Shown: positions 33,822-46,389 of the stretch, one piece after another
How the letters are laid out: each line of letters opens with the position of its first letter
Position numbering within the stretch: position 1 is the first letter of the stretch
Assembly (NCBI GenBank): GCA_033439255.1
Contig: CM065882.1
Location: forward strand, 2,728,001-2,792,000
Reading direction: 5' to 3'
DNA: 64,000 bases
Source: Hericium rajendrae
Taxonomy: Eukaryota > Basidiomycota > Agaricomycetes > Russulales > Hericiaceae
The notes under the pieces: model-generated
Told to the model about the DNA's origin: nothing
What the model saw: the letters and a program-made list of their open reading frames with translations, nothing else
Database searches by the model: none
Program-made: the position numbers and the translations under genes

Positions 33822-35347
33822 TCACAAAAGCCCCGCGGCTCGCAGATCGTGCTGTAGCCGCGCCTCCAGCATCAGCCTGCCCGCCTCGTGCTCCTCCAGC
33901 TCCCGCCTCTCGATGTTCTCGTTTATCGGGCCAAGCGGCGGCGGGCGGGCCTCTTCGGGGGACAAGCGGCATCGCGAAGATTCCGCGAGGTTTCGGCGGA
34001 GGAGAGCGTCCCGCTGGGCATCTTCGGGCGTCAACGTCTGATTGGAGGACGAAGTGCGGATCGACATCTCGAATCGCTTGACGCGGACATAGCCAATGAT
34101 GGATGTCAGGAGGAGGAACCATCCTATCGCAGTCCAAACGTCTGAATGATTGAATCAGAAAACAAGCGCCGAGGACTTACCGATGGTCATGAGAAGAAAC
34201 GAAATCCACTCGTGACCCACTGCCGGGTTCAGCTCAGGGTAGGCGTACGGATTGTTGATAGCGCTCGAATTGCTGTCGGGCAGGCTTGTTCCAATAGGCC
34301 AATCAAGAATGGGACGGGTCGCAGACGGTGCAGCGATCGGTGTTGCTGAGGCCATCGGCATCGAGCCGTTCCCATCCATCATGCCCCCACCCATCCCATC
34401 ACCGTCCTGTCCGGGAATGCCGTCCACAGGCATGCCGGGAATATCGATGGCGCCCGACATCGACGCGCCGAAGCCGAACTGAATGAGCGTGAATGCAAGA
34501 CCGAGCTGCGAGCCGTACCTGCCCGCGTGCGTCGCATGGCAGAGGTAGGTGATGAGGAAGCCGGGCAGTTGGAAGAACCAGGAGACGAGCGCTGTGAAGA
34601 GGAATGTGAACACGGTGCCGGTGGGGAGCTCGTCGACGATCATATCGCCGCTGTTCTCGCCCTGCGCCGGTGCATGCACCGTCGTTTCCCAATATGCAGG
34701 CGCGGCGTCCAGCTGAGCAGCAGCATACGACTGCATTGGCACATGATGACGATCAGAAATGTGAATGACGAGGATGAACTAGTGCTTACAGGAGGTGCCT
34801 CGCTCTGCGTCTCCTCTGGGACCATGTAATCTTCTCCATCGTCGGTGGTAATGCGCAACTGCCGCCCTGGCTTCGCCATCACGTTTGCGAACACACCGTC
34901 ATTCTCACAGCCGCCGCCTCGCAGTTGTGGCCTCGGTGGTTGCGTGGGGACTTGCTGATAATGCGAAGGCAGCAGCACACCGACTGCTCTGCGGAAGAAG
35001 GACTGCCGTGGTGGTGGTGGGACGACAGGGGACGCCGGCAGTCGTCCATTGGAGTTTCCGATACTGTTGTTTGGCATGGCAAAGGACGATGGGGCCGGCG
35101 GCGAACCCGGTGGAGGCAGGTCATAGTCTCGTTCAAAGTCGTAGGCCCCTGCTTGAGCATGAGGGTGCGAGGAGTCGCCCTTGGTCGGCGAGCTGGTTGC
35201 CTCAGCGCTTGTGTGCTGAACATTGAACGGCGTCGTCTCGCTGTCCTCCACATAGTCCTCGTCCGCCTCGAACGCATCGTCCATCTCGCGGTCTGCATCT
35301 GGAAGAGATCGGGGGTTAGGGAGAGGTGCGTATTGAGCTGGCGCCAT
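33822..35347 (-). CDS. BSD2: BSD2/Ndfip-family membrane adaptor
   Basis: Multi-pass Golgi/endosome adaptor of the Ndfip/Bsd2 family, which recruits HECT ligases of the Rsp5 type to sort membrane transporters, especially metal transporters. The N terminus (start 35347) is long, acidic and Pro-rich. Three membrane segments follow: VFTFLFTALVSWFFQLPGFL, YGSQLGLAFTLIQFGFG and WTAIGWFLLLTSIIGYV. THAGRYGSQLGL is the family core. The loop before the last helix is Met/Gly-rich (DGDGMGGGMMDGNGSM), a possible metal-binding stretch. A C-terminal charged helix ends EARLQHDLRAAGLL. I saw no perfect PPxY motif. Two introns join in frame. Confidence 0.83.
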
Positions 35348-36013
35348 GACGTTGATGTGTGTCAATGGGCGGGGAAAGGCTGCTTTGAAGTGGACCGCTC
35401 CTGTCGTCCGACACCTATTTCCAGAATAATTTGAAAGAGCTAGTTACGATTGAAGGGCAGAAAGCGCATTCGGTGGGCGAAGGGATAAGTTAGAATGAGC
35501 TGGCGGCTGCTGGCCTAGCCTGAAGGCTCCTGGAGGCACGACCTCTGGAAGGAAGCAGAAGGCGCGCGGTGCCAAGCTACCACAAATCCAAATTGCGGTG
35601 CGCCCTGACTCCTGCTAAGCGAGCCGAGACGCAAGGATGAGCTGTTTACAAGGCTGAAATTGAAATGAGATGGGGAGATACTGGGAGATGGCAGATGTCG
35701 TGACGGTGGTTTCGCCACAAGATATCTTGAGCGGACGCAACTGCTGAAGCGCCGACGCGAATGAGACTGCGCTCGTGCACTGATCATCATCCCTGGGCCT
35801 GCACTTCTGTTCCCATGTTCATCAGACTGTTGTCACGGAACAGTTCGCAGCATCATGTCTATTCGAAGGCATGCAACGGCAAAAGATGTGCATTATTCGC
35901 ATTATAATGACATCGAAAATGAACCAGATATGACTATGATACAGATGACTGGGATGATCACTGTCCAGTGTCCAAAAAAATGCTTGATAGTCGCTCAAAC
36001 CATTTCCAATCAG
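35348..36013. other. Intergenic region, 666 bases
   Basis: Upstream of the BSD2-like gene and downstream of the C3HC zinc-finger gene. No gene, RNA or repeat recognised; a 91-codon open frame on the minus strand looks like chance. Confidence 0.4.
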
Positions 36014-38167
36014 TTAGCCCAATAAGCCCTTGACATATTTCAGCAAGTCCCTTCCCTGAAAGAGATGTAAGCGAAAGATCATTAACTTCGAGAATACAAT
36101 GCTTACCCCTTTACTCTTTACGCCTGCAACCATGGCTTCCACAGGATCCACTTCCATCTGCTCACCCTCTGCCCATGTCACGGTGCGTCCAAACGCAGGC
36201 GGTGGGGTGCCCTCCCTGGCATGCTCCATTCTCTCCGTGACTTCCCGCAGCAAGCCGTCTCGCTGCCTCTGAGCCATCCGATATCTGAGCACGACGGTCA
36301 ACACCGCCCGCCACCCCTCAATCGCCCCAGGAAGCCCGGGTAGCGTGCCATTGGAGGAGAGAACATCGATGGAAGCGATGGCGTCGACGAATTTGATCTG
36401 CCATGCGTGGCAGGGACGGGTAGAGACGGCACCACCGCAGTCCGCACGACGTAAGGGCAATAAGGACGGTGTTCCTTCAGCAGATCAATCTGCCTCGCTG
36501 GAACAGCCGTAGCCGCAGACTCGGATGGGCTTGATGCGCTCAATCGCGAAGACGTCGTGCCAACTGTCCAAAGCCCAATACGCCTGTGGCAGAGAGGGCA
36601 ATGCAGAAGAGTAGTGTCTCGCTTCAGATCTCCAGACACGGAAGGTGTCGGGCTACGCATCAACTGCGAGTCAACTCCAGACATCGAATGCCGAGGTGTC
36701 GATGGTGTCGGTGTGCCGTCTCGTCCGAAAGACATCCTTGACGGGCGAGTTGGCGTTGCAGGCATGGACGGTGCAATAGAGGAAGCGCGAGAGGGAACAC
36801 GCGACAAGGACGGGGTACGCGGCCGGGAAGAAGCAGGTGGGGGTGGAGGCGGGGCAATAGACCAACCAAACAGCGCAGTCAAAATTGCAGTCTGTGATGG
36901 TTCGGGTGCCGGATGTGATTCTGTAGAAGACCGGCCTTCTGCCCCAACCATCTCAGATTCCGAGGGTGCTGATGTTTCCAGCTGAATAGACGCAATAGTG
37001 GCGAAGAGATTGTGTGCTTGGGTCGCCGTCTGCGATATCGAATCTTAGGGTGGTTCTTATATACGCACGGAAAGCTCAACTCACAAGTGGATGCTTGACT
37101 TCAACACCCTCAAGAACAGGATCCAGTGCAAGAGCCCTGGCCTTGATCTCCTTCGCCATAGCAGCCGGTGACGAAAGCGTTATTCGATACACATCCGCTA
37201 AAAAGCATCATGAGTGCCACGCCATAAAAAGCCTGAACCCACGAAGAGCTCACCATCACATTGGCGGTGCTTCCATGGACACCCATCCTTGTGTTGTTCC
37301 ACCAATTGTGCCCGCTGCTTCTCCACAAGTGCGTTCGCTGAGGTGGGAAGACATTTCATTCATTGGCATCCGCAATCCGTGCACGCAAGACCTGTGGTCA
37401 GTATATCAGCTACGTACCAGCATCCCTGCTCATCCCTTCTCTTCCAGCCAGGACCCAGGCGGCGTTGCATATCCCGCAGACGAGCCGGTCTTTGCCGTCG
37501 TTCACCCAGCCGCACTTTGCTGCGGCGACGGCGTCGATTGCGGACGGCTTGTTGGAGTACGTGTTCAGTTTGAATGTAGCCAGGCGCGCCAGGAACGACG
37601 GTGTCGACGACGGACGGTAGTCCGTGTTCGCAAACGCGCCGGGCGTGGTTGAGCGCAGCCGCATCGGGATCGCTTTGCGCGTCTTTGTCGCCGTGCGCGA
37701 CAGGATGGCGGCGAGGTGTGGCGCCTTCGACAGGTCGGCGGATTTCGTCGCAGGCAGCATACTACAGACAGACAACGCAAGAAGAGAAAGACAGTTTGAA
37801 TATCGCGCCGGTGAAGAGATGCGAGGTGACTGACGAGGGCGACTCCGCTCGTTTGGATTTGATTCCGTACTTCGCTAGGGAGGAGTACAGCGAGCGCACT
37901 GTATGCTGTCGTTTCGGGGCACGAGAGGCATCTGCTCGCTCTGAAGGTGATGTGATAGCGTTGTCGAGGCTATGGATGGCATCGTCGAACTTGCGCTGCA
38001 TGGGAGTTCAGGTCAACGATCGCTGGTGGCGCTCATCAGGAGATTATATTTACCTTGTTACTCTTCACAGAGGAGTCAGAAGGTGATGGATCAATTCGGG
38101 TGACACTTGAAGTGCTTTCAGCAGGAGGCAAAAGTGGAGTACTCGTCGCTGACACTGTCGAGGTCAT
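36014..38167 (-). CDS. C3HC zinc-finger protein (RSM1/NIPA type)
   Basis: Nuclear protein of the ZC3HC1/Rsm1 family, linked to mRNA export or nuclear-basket function. Start 38167 gives MTSTVSATSTPLLPPAEST, then KRKFDDAIHSLDNAIT. The first zinc domain has KDRLVCGICNAAW and, across an intron, HKDGCPWKHRQCD, with the C-x2-C...H-x3-C spacing. The second has LHCPLCHRRIGLW and LLKEHRPYCPY. A disordered Ser/Pro segment lies between them. The C terminus is GWRAVLTVVLRYRMAQRQR... ending RDLLKYVKGLLG. Seven introns fit; a 53-base intron after YCPY best explains an apparent frame change there. Intact. Confidence 0.85.
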
Positions 38168-38396
38168 GGTGGTTGGAGGCAAGATGTGTGTTGTGGCGCG
38201 CACGTGTCGCCGCCAGTTTCTTGAAGCGTAACGCGTGTTAGGTCATTGAGTAAGCCACAGACGCGTCTCCTGCTGACTTCGAGTGACTTCAGTTTCAGGA
38301 TTCTTTTTGCGCGTTGGATATCAAGGAAAATATATGCACTGCCCCATGATGTACATGAAAAATAATATGTATGCTCTGCTATAATGTAGATCTAAG

Positions 38397-41300
38397 TTAC
38401 TTTCTGCCGTTGATGCTTGGCCGCCACTCTCCGACGCTTCCTCTCCTCAACAGATGCTCCAACCGCACCTGGTGCAGAATCTCCTTCATCACTTTCACGC
38501 CTCTTTGATCCTTCCGCTTGTGCATCGCCGTGATGAACATCGATATAACGGTTGCACATGCCTCACAAAGTCCAATTTCACCGTATGCACCGGCAGGCGA
38601 AACTTGTCGGGATCGAACACGCTCCGCCCGTCCACGCCAGGGATGAACGGCAGGTACTTCTTCGAGTACTTGGGGCCCGCAGGATACCCGCGCTTCACGA
38701 ACTGGTTGACCAGCGCGCGCACCTGCCGCGTGTCGACCTCCCTGCGCCAGCCGAGCAGCGCCTTGACGACGATGTTCGTCGTGATCCGATCGGGCGTGAA
38801 ATCGTAGTGGAACACCAGCGTCTCGAGGATCTCGCGCAGACGATGCACCCTCCGTCGGTTCCCGCGCTTCCGCGACATCGCCTGCGCGTGAATGATGATG
38901 TTGCCAAGATTGATTCGCGTCTTCAGATCCAAATCGCGCGCCACACGAGCGTAGAGCCGGCCAGCAGGGACGACGCCACGGACCCGCGCGATGAGCGGCA
39001 TTCCATAGTTGAGCAGGCGGACGTCGACCTTCTTGGCATTGTTCAGCGCGCGGTAGACGCGGAAGCCTCCAGACGCTCCCGCCGCTTCAGCCGCTGGAGC
39101 TCGCCCTGGGTGCGCCGGTACCTCATTCGCATCATCTTGCCCCAGGCCATCCATCGACGATGGTGGCCTAAGAGCCAGCGCCACCTCTTATGGTGTACCG
39201 CCTGGCCTTGAAGCTTCGACTTCAACCAATTGAACCTCGTCAGTTCCTTCCATCGACGTCCTCTCCGGTGTTTAATGAGATTGAACATGCGGCGCGGCCT
39301 CAGGTCGACCTTGGTCTTTGAGATGGCGAGGTAGAGCGAGCGGTTTTCTACCTGCAAGTGCGGATCAGCAGCAAGAGTGCTCGCGCCTTTCCGCACGAAA
39401 TGGAGGAAGAGTTCGTTGTGCCATTTGGGGACATGGGACGGGTACACCCTCGAGCCGAGCATGAGGACGCGAAAGGCCATGTGGAAATGCCTAACGGATA
39501 GGAGGCAGCGCAGGAAGTCCTGTATGAACTCGGGGCCGAAGTACCTTGGATTGGCCAAAATGATTTTGCGGAACGTAAGGACTGCCGGTAATGGATATCC
39601 TGATCTGACAAGGGCGCGGAGGGCCCAGGAGATGCGGCCATGGAAGTCTTGTGGCGGAATATCCACCGGTTCTGAGGCTCTGTCTCTGAGGTGACCTCCT
39701 CCTGGGTATTCATCTCTCCCACCTCTGTCGCCTCCGGGACATGGCGAGTTCTCCTCCTGGACGTCATCTTCAGCCTTTGGACCTCCGGGGTATATGCATC
39801 AGTCTTCAAAATACCTTCCGCGGGCTCGGCCAAGGCCTCCGAGACGTCGATGTCCCACGTTGCACACATCGCTCTCCACCTCTTCCACCTCGACCATCTG
39901 CATCACCTCCTCTTCCTCCACCTCCCCATCCTCATAAGGCGCAAACAGCACCTCATCAATCTCTTCATTCGACGGGAACTCCGGCCCGCGCCTTGCCCAC
40001 GATCGCCGAACCTTCTTCCTGCTCCGCACAACCTCCTCGCCCACCTCCGGCTCCTCGACATCCAGCAGCGAATTGGCGATCACCTTTCCCAGCTCATCAG
40101 TCACGTACGGATGGTCCCGCCGCGCCAGCTGCAACAGCACCTCGCCCAGCGACTCCCACCGCTCCGGCCCGCGCACGCCCCGCAGCTGCGCCTTCAGCAG
40201 CGGAAACGCCGCGTCGACGTCCCCGTCGCGCAACAGCGCGCTCACGAGCACGCGCTCCAGGCTCGGATGCAGGTCTATCCACATGCTCCACGCCGCCCAC
40301 GCCTTGTGTGCGCGCCGCCCGTCGAGCACCGCCAGGATCCGCAGCGCATTGCCCGCGAGCAGCGGCTGCCAGGCGTCCGCACGCGCATATTCCGGGAAGT
40401 CGAGCACGATGTCGTTCCACAGGATATGATTGCACGCGGCGCTCGCCGCCGCGACCGCGGACGCGAGTGCCTGTACCTGCCGTCGCGCGCCAGCATCTCC
40501 AGCATCGAATACCCAGAAGCCGGTGTGCGAGAGGCGTATCGCGTCCGCGCGCAGGTCGTTGTCAGAGGTCGCGGCCGCGAGGCGCAGGAAGGACGCGAGA
40601 ATCGGCCGAATGACGGCGGCGGGGGCAGCGGGGTCGTCGGACACGGCTTTGGACCAGGCATTCCAGAGAGCGCCGACAAGCTGAGGGTCGGGCGGGGTGT
40701 CAGGATGGACTGGCCTGATGAGGAGGCGTTCGAGGATGGCAAGCACCGCGACGATGCGGAAGTCGGCGGCGGCGAGCTTGGGTGTTGTAGGGGAGGAGAG
40801 CGCAGACAGCGTGGTCCGAGTGAGGGTTGGCAGTGTGCGGTTGGACTGGGCGAGGAGGGAAAGGTAAAGCCAGCGATTGCCCTTGGGCCCGCCGAGCTCG
40901 GGGGAGAAGAAATCTTGTGCTTGCTGGATTGCCCATCGACGGACGTACTGCTGGGATGGCCTTTGCGTCATACGAGGGAGATCTAACCCCTTGATATTGG
41001 GAATAACCACCGCAATGAGTTCGCGTAGCATGTCAATGGCATCGTTACAGGACCAGGGACTGGTAGCGGGTTCAGCGTCTTCTGAATGGGATATGTTCAA
41101 CGATTTTGCAGGTTGACTCGCGAGTACGCGACGCCAGAGCTCCGCAAGCAGGTCTCCCTTGACCTTAAACCCTTCCGTCATCGCTACATCTGATAAGAAC
41201 GCAAAGATGCGCTTTGAGCATCGCTCCTTGCCGTCCAGTATCTGAACAAGCCACCCAAGGAGTTCTATATGCGCCGAACGTCGCGAGGATGCAAGCAGGA

Positions 41301-42202
41301 CGCGTAGATACGGGATGTGCGCTTCCACACATAAGCCCGTGAAATCGCCGTGCAGGTACACCTTCCGGGCCTGCGTGAGCTGATCTGGAGCGAACTATGA
41401 GAGACATTCCCAGCAGATATTAATGACATAACTCCTTACCATCCTCATGCGGGTCAACCACCACAGCCTCCATCCCAGCCTGCGCTAACCGCGCCCGCAT
41501 AAGCCAATACGCATCCCTCGAATGCAGATGCTCCTTCATCTTGACCTTATCCCGCACCACCTGCATCACCGAAGACCATCCACCTCGCACCACCACAGCC
41601 ATCCATACGCATATGCTTGACAATCGGGGGAACGTGATCTGAATTCGGCGAACCCGCGCCCGCGCAGAGCGCGCCGAGGACCGCGATGAGATCACCAAAA
41701 CGCCCAGCGCTGAGCTTGCGCAAGTCGCCCCGCGCGCGAGCAGCGTGATACAGCTCGAGGAGCGCGCGGGGCGTATGTGTTATTGGCGTGGGTGAGGCAA
41801 TATTGGCAGGAGCGAGGAAGGCGTGGAGGATGTCGATGGCGAAAGCTTTGGCGGGTGGGGGCGTGGTGGGGACGCGTCGGGCGCGGCGGTGTCCGCGTGG
41901 ATGTGTTGATGGGAGCGCTGGGAGCGCTCGCGAATGTCATGCACTCGGTATTGGTATTGGCGGGGGCGACTGGCGTCGTCTCCGGCGCGCCTTCGTGCTC
42001 GTGGGAGATGCGCACGATCGTGGGGCCGTAGCGGGGGGATGGGCGATTTCAGCTGGCTGGATTCTACTACGCGATATTATGAGCAATATAAGGCTATTCT
42101 CAGCAGAACGACGCACGGAGAGAGGACTGCAGTGTGGATCGGGCGTGTGCCGCGTCCGCCGCGTGTCGAATTCCGGAGGGTCGACACCACGCATCGCAAC
42201 AT
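38397..42202 (-). CDS. Large mitochondrial helical-repeat (PPR-like) protein, several frame breaks
   Basis: Predicted organellar RNA-binding protein. The start at 42202 gives a strong mitochondrial presequence (MLRCVVSTLRNSTRGGRGTR). Helical repeats follow over more than 1,000 residues: AFAIDILHAFLAPANI, RALLELYHAARARGDLRK, LHSRDAYWLMRARLAQAG, an intact 520-residue stretch rich in Leu/Ala helices, then DFHGRISWALRALVRSGYPL, GFRVYRALNNAKK and a C terminus CEACATVISMFITAMHKRK. The style is that of fungal PPR proteins but I cannot name an ortholog. One-base slips are needed near 38564-38569, 39065-39075, 39670, 39868 and 41590, mostly in short homopolymers. Confidence 0.6.
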
Positions 42203-42688
42203 TCCATTGCATGAACTTATCGACCAGAGTAGCGCGAAAGCCGTGCTAGAAGAGGGCGCGGCGTCGGTCGTGCGCCGGCCGTCAGGTCGTCGTCTGGTCA
42301 CTGGTGCTTTTGTTGCCCCGGTCTCGCCCAACCTGCCAGCGCGTGCACGCGCTCGCCACTGCTCCGGCAAGCTGCGAGCTCCGACATCAAACTCTAACCT
42401 TGTCCGCCCGCGTCATCTCGAATTTCGCTCGCTCGCCTTCCCGTTCGTTCGTCAATTCATACTTCGCATCCGGTCGCCTTGAAATATCCATTGGCACTCA
42501 GGTCTGTTCCGTCTGTCTGGTGTTGTAGAGATTGTTTTCTGACTGTATCTTGCAGAGGTCAATAGGGAGGCCCGGTCTTTCTCGCATATCACACTTGTAT
42601 CGATAACTTTTGTTTTTCGTGAGTTTGAGTGCCGCTGTGCATACAACGCAAATGCTCACGGGAGAGCAGCTACTCAAAATCTGCAACA
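42203..42688. promoter_or_regulatory. Divergent promoter of PPR-like gene and RPP0
   Basis: 486 bases between two divergent starts. The RPP0 side has pyrimidine-rich tracts typical of ribosomal-protein leaders and several possible splice sites, so a leader intron is possible but not proven. Confidence 0.45.
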
Positions 42689-43892
42689 ATGGGCGCCTCT
42701 CGTGCTGACAAGGAACAGTACTTCGTTAAGCTGAGGGAGCTTATCGCGAAATACCGTACGCCCACGTCCATCGCCCGCTGGCCATGCCTCTGACCCCCGC
42801 TCGCAGCCTCCATCTTCATTGTTAATGTCGACAACGTCGGCTCGAACCAGATGCATCAGATCCGTGTCGCCCTCCGCGGCAAGGGTGTCGTGCTGATGGG
42901 CAAAAACACGATGGTGCGCCGCGCGCTGCGCGGCATCGTCACCGAGTATCCATCGCTGGAGCGCCTGGTCCCCCACGTCAGGGGCAACATCGGCTTCGTG
43001 TTCACCTCGGGCGACCTCGCGGACATCCGCGACATCATCATCGCGAACAAGGTCGCCGCGCCCGCGCGTGCCGGTGCCTTCGCGCCCATGGACGTGTCCA
43101 TTCCCGGAGGCAACACCGGCATGGAGCCCGGCAAGACGTCTTTCTTCCAGGCCCTTGGTATCCCGACCAAGATCGCGCGTGGTACGATCGAAATCGTGTC
43201 CGACGTGAAGGTCGTCACCGCCGGCTCGCGCGTCGGCCCGTCCGAGGCGACGCTGCTGAACATGCTGAACATCTCGCCGTTCACGTACGGGATGACGGTC
43301 GTGCAGATCTACGACCAGGGCAACGTGTTCTCGCCCGACGTGCTCGACGTCGACGCGCAGGAGCTCGTCGACCGCTTCTTGTCGGGTATCAAGACGATTG
43401 CGGCGATCTCGCTCGCGCTGCACTACCCCACGATCGTGTCGGTTACGCACTCGCTGGTGAACGCGTACAAGAACCTGATTGCCGTCGCCCTGGCCACGGA
43501 CTACACGTTCGAGGGCGCCGAGAAGGTGCGGATGCATTTCATTTCTTGCCTTTTTTTCGAGATGACACAAATACAACACACTGAAAATGCTGAGTGTCTA
43601 AAGGATGCATGCAGAATATTTCTCAAAACCTGATTTCTTCTCTGTTGCCGCTTCGCTCGTGAACTGTTCATTGACGACGCATTTTTCAGGCCAAGGAGTA
43701 CCTCGCCAACCCCGAGGCGTTCGCCGCCGCCGCTGCTCCGGTTGCTGCTGCTGCTGAGGCCGAGGCTGCTCCCGCTGCCAAGGAGGAAGAGGAGAAGGAG
43801 GAGTCCGAGGAGGAGGACATGGTACGTGACAGTGGCTCTCGTGTCAAGGTTTCCACTGACGGCGCTGGCAGGGCTTCGGTCTGTTCGATTAA
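42689..43892 (+). CDS. RPP0: 60S acidic ribosomal protein P0 (uL10)
   Basis: Base of the ribosomal stalk that holds P1/P2 dimers and contacts translation GTPases. Start [20 protein letters not shown]; core [38 protein letters not shown] and [13 protein letters not shown]. The stalk-binding C terminus is Ala/Glu-rich ([20 protein letters not shown]) and ends EEEDMGFGLFD, the universal P-protein tail. Its last six codons sit on a separate exon. The intron at 43526-43689 is 164 bases, three times the usual size here. Intact, with the GC-rich third positions expected of a highly expressed gene. Confidence 0.97.
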
Positions 43893-44475
43893 GCGCTACC
43901 TCACTCTCAATGTCGCGTATCATACTTCCTGTCATCTGCTGTTCCAGTATTCCTATGACTATTGCTTGAAGATGAGATGATGACTGCTGAGTGCAATCGT
44001 AACTAAGCGTGCCAGAGCTCGAGAGCCATCCAGAATGCTCTTCGGGTCAGAGAGGAAAGAGGGATGTCTACAAAAGGCAGTGATGATTTGCATTGCCAAG
44101 TAGAGCAAGAAGGGCTGAACATGAACCGAATAATCACGATCCAAGATGTCAGACTCTGGATCCTTTCGCACTGGAGGTTCAGGGTTGTATTGAAACGTGC
44201 GCAAGCGGGGACAGTAGATGACGGGATAAGCACGGCGAGAAGAGAAAAACGGGACGTAAAGTAGGATATCGATGAGAAGGGTTTGTCAAGAACTGGATGA
44301 AGACGCGGTGGGGGGATTGTCGGTGCAGAAACGGGCCGCTTGCCGTTGGGTGCCACCGCGTCATCCGTGACGAAGTCTAATGGAATGGCCCGATCGGGCA
44401 TCCCTCCTGGTCCTCTTAGCTTCAAGCAACTTCCCCTTCCTCCATCCGATAACCCCCTCGACTCCCTACCACCCA
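43893..44475. other. Intergenic/leader region upstream of TPS1
   Basis: 583 bases with the RPP0 3' end and the TPS1 promoter and leader. CT-rich just before 44476. An out-of-frame ATG at 44380 and an in-frame ATG at 44385 lie in it. No separate gene seen. Confidence 0.4.
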
Positions 44476-46389
44476 TGGCTCCCGACTCCCAGTCCCCATT
44501 GTCCCTCGACGCGTCCCCCGACCTCTCCGTCGCCGAAGGCACCCACCTCATCGTCGTCTCAAACCGTCTCCCGGTCACCATTACAAAGGACGGAGATGGC
44601 GAGTTCCACTTCAAGATGTCCTCCGGAGGCCTCGTCTCTGCGCTCTCTGGCACCAAAAAGTCCATGAAATTCACTTGGATCGGCTGGCCCGGTTTTTACA
44701 TCCCGCCGAAGGACCGCGCCGTTGTCGATCGCAGGCTCAGGGACGAATACTCCTGCGAGGCCGTCTACCTCGACGATGATGTCGCCGAGCGCCACTATAA
44801 CGGTTTCTCCAACTCCATCCTCTGGCCACTCTTCCACTATCATCCCGGCGAAATGAATTTCGACGAGGAGAACTGGCTCGCCTACCGTCAGGCTAACATG
44901 GCCTTCGCAGAGGTCGTCCGCCAGCAGGTCCGACCCAACTCCATGATCTGGGTCCAGGACTATCATCTTATGCTCCTCCCAATGCTCCTGCGCGGCCTCA
45001 TCACCGGTTCCGAGAGCACCCGCGAGTTTACTGCTAACGAGCTCGCCAAGGTCTCCGAAGGGGTCGAGACTGAAGACTTCCCCCTCGTCGGAAATGAGAC
45101 TGTCCCCGGTGTCAAGATCGGCTTCTTCCTGCATACGCCATTCCCTTCTAGTGAGATCTACAGGTGCGTATTGCGCTTTCTCCGGCGTTTCGAGACGTGA
45201 CTTTGTTGCCCGCAGAATTCTGCCCGTCCGCCGCGAGATCCTCCTCGGCGTGCTCTACAGCGACCTCATTGGCTTCCACACGTACGACTACGCGCGCCAC
45301 TTCCTCTCCTCCTGCACACGCATCCTCGGGCTCCCCACCATGCCCAACGGCGTTGAGTTCGAGGGCCGTCTCGCGCACGTCGGGACCTTCCCCATCGGCA
45401 TCGATCCCACGTCCTTCACCGAGGTGCGTCGCGTCCGAGACCCCGCAAATGACTAACTGATGGTGGCGCGCAGAATCTGAAAAAGGAGTCGGTCAAGAAG
45501 CGCATCGCCGCGCTCGAGCAGCGCTTCAGAGGCGTCAAGGTCATCGTCGGCGTCGATCGGCTCGACTACATCAAGGGCGTCCCGCAGAAGCTGCACGCGC
45601 TTGAGCTCTTCCTCACGCAGCACCCCGAGTGGATCGGCAAGGTTAGCATTCACCCTTCTCTCCTTGCCGCACGTCACTGACGTGCACGTGTGAATACAGG
45701 TTGTGCTTGCGCAGCTGGCAGTGCCCTCGCGCCAGGACGTGGAGGAGTATCAGAATCTGCGTGCGACGGTGAACGAACTCGTGGGCCGCATCAATGGCCG
45801 CTTCGGCACCGTTGAGTTCATGCCCATCCACTTTATGCACAAGTCGCTCCCATTCGACGAGCTCTGCGCGCTCTACGCTGTCAGCGACGTTTGTCTCGTC
45901 ACCTCCACGCGCGACGGCATGAACCTGGTGCGTCCCCCTCTTAGCATTGAGCGTGGTCGCGGCCCTGAATTGCTGCAGGTGTCGTACGAGTACATCGCAT
46001 GCCAGCAGGCGCGGCAAGGCGTGATGATCCTGAGCGAGTTCGCGGGCGCGGCGCAGAGTCTAAACGGTAGCATCGTCGTCAACCCGTGGGACAGCCAGCA
46101 GGTTGCGGACGCGATTCACGAGGCGGTCACCATGGACGCCGAGACGCGCGCCAAGAACCACCGCAAGCTGTTCAAAGTGCGTCCCCCTCAAACCCCTTCC
46201 CTTCGGAGCGGTCGCTGATGCAGTTTGTAGTATGTGACCAAGTACAGCGCCGCGTTCTGGGGCACGTCGTTCGTGCGTGAGATGCTGAGGGTCAATCCGG
46301 AGGCGGAGGCGCAGACGCGCATGGCGGACCAGGCGAAGCTTGAGCCGCGTGAGTCGCCGCCGCCGGGCGTCGTCGACACGCAGTCGTGA
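44476..46389 (+). CDS. TPS1: Alpha,alpha-trehalose-phosphate synthase (UDP-forming)
   Basis: GT20 glucosyltransferase that makes trehalose-6-phosphate from UDP-glucose and glucose-6-phosphate; important for stress tolerance and control of glycolysis. Motifs: THLIVVSNRLPVTI, WIGWPGFYIP, NGFSNSILWPLFHYHPGEMN, MIWVQDYHLMLLPMLLR, GFFLHTPFPSSEIYR, LIGFHTYDYARHFLS, VGVDRLDYIKGVPQKL and VTSTRDGMNLVSYEYIACQ. The start at 44476 (MAPDSQSPLSL) has good context; an in-frame ATG at 44385 would add about 30 residues but follows an overlapping out-of-frame ATG. Six short introns, intact, single-domain (no phosphatase domain). Confidence 0.95.

Noticed and set aside
36420-36480. Apparent frame break after HRPYCPY in the C3HC zinc-finger gene
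   Set aside because: A 53-base intron starting right after YCPY leads in frame to IKFVDAI, so I do not count it as a break.
39691-40986. 431-codon plus-strand open frame
   Set aside because: It is antisense to an intact 520-codon helical-repeat exon and its Arg/Ala/Pro-rich text is a GC-driven shadow.
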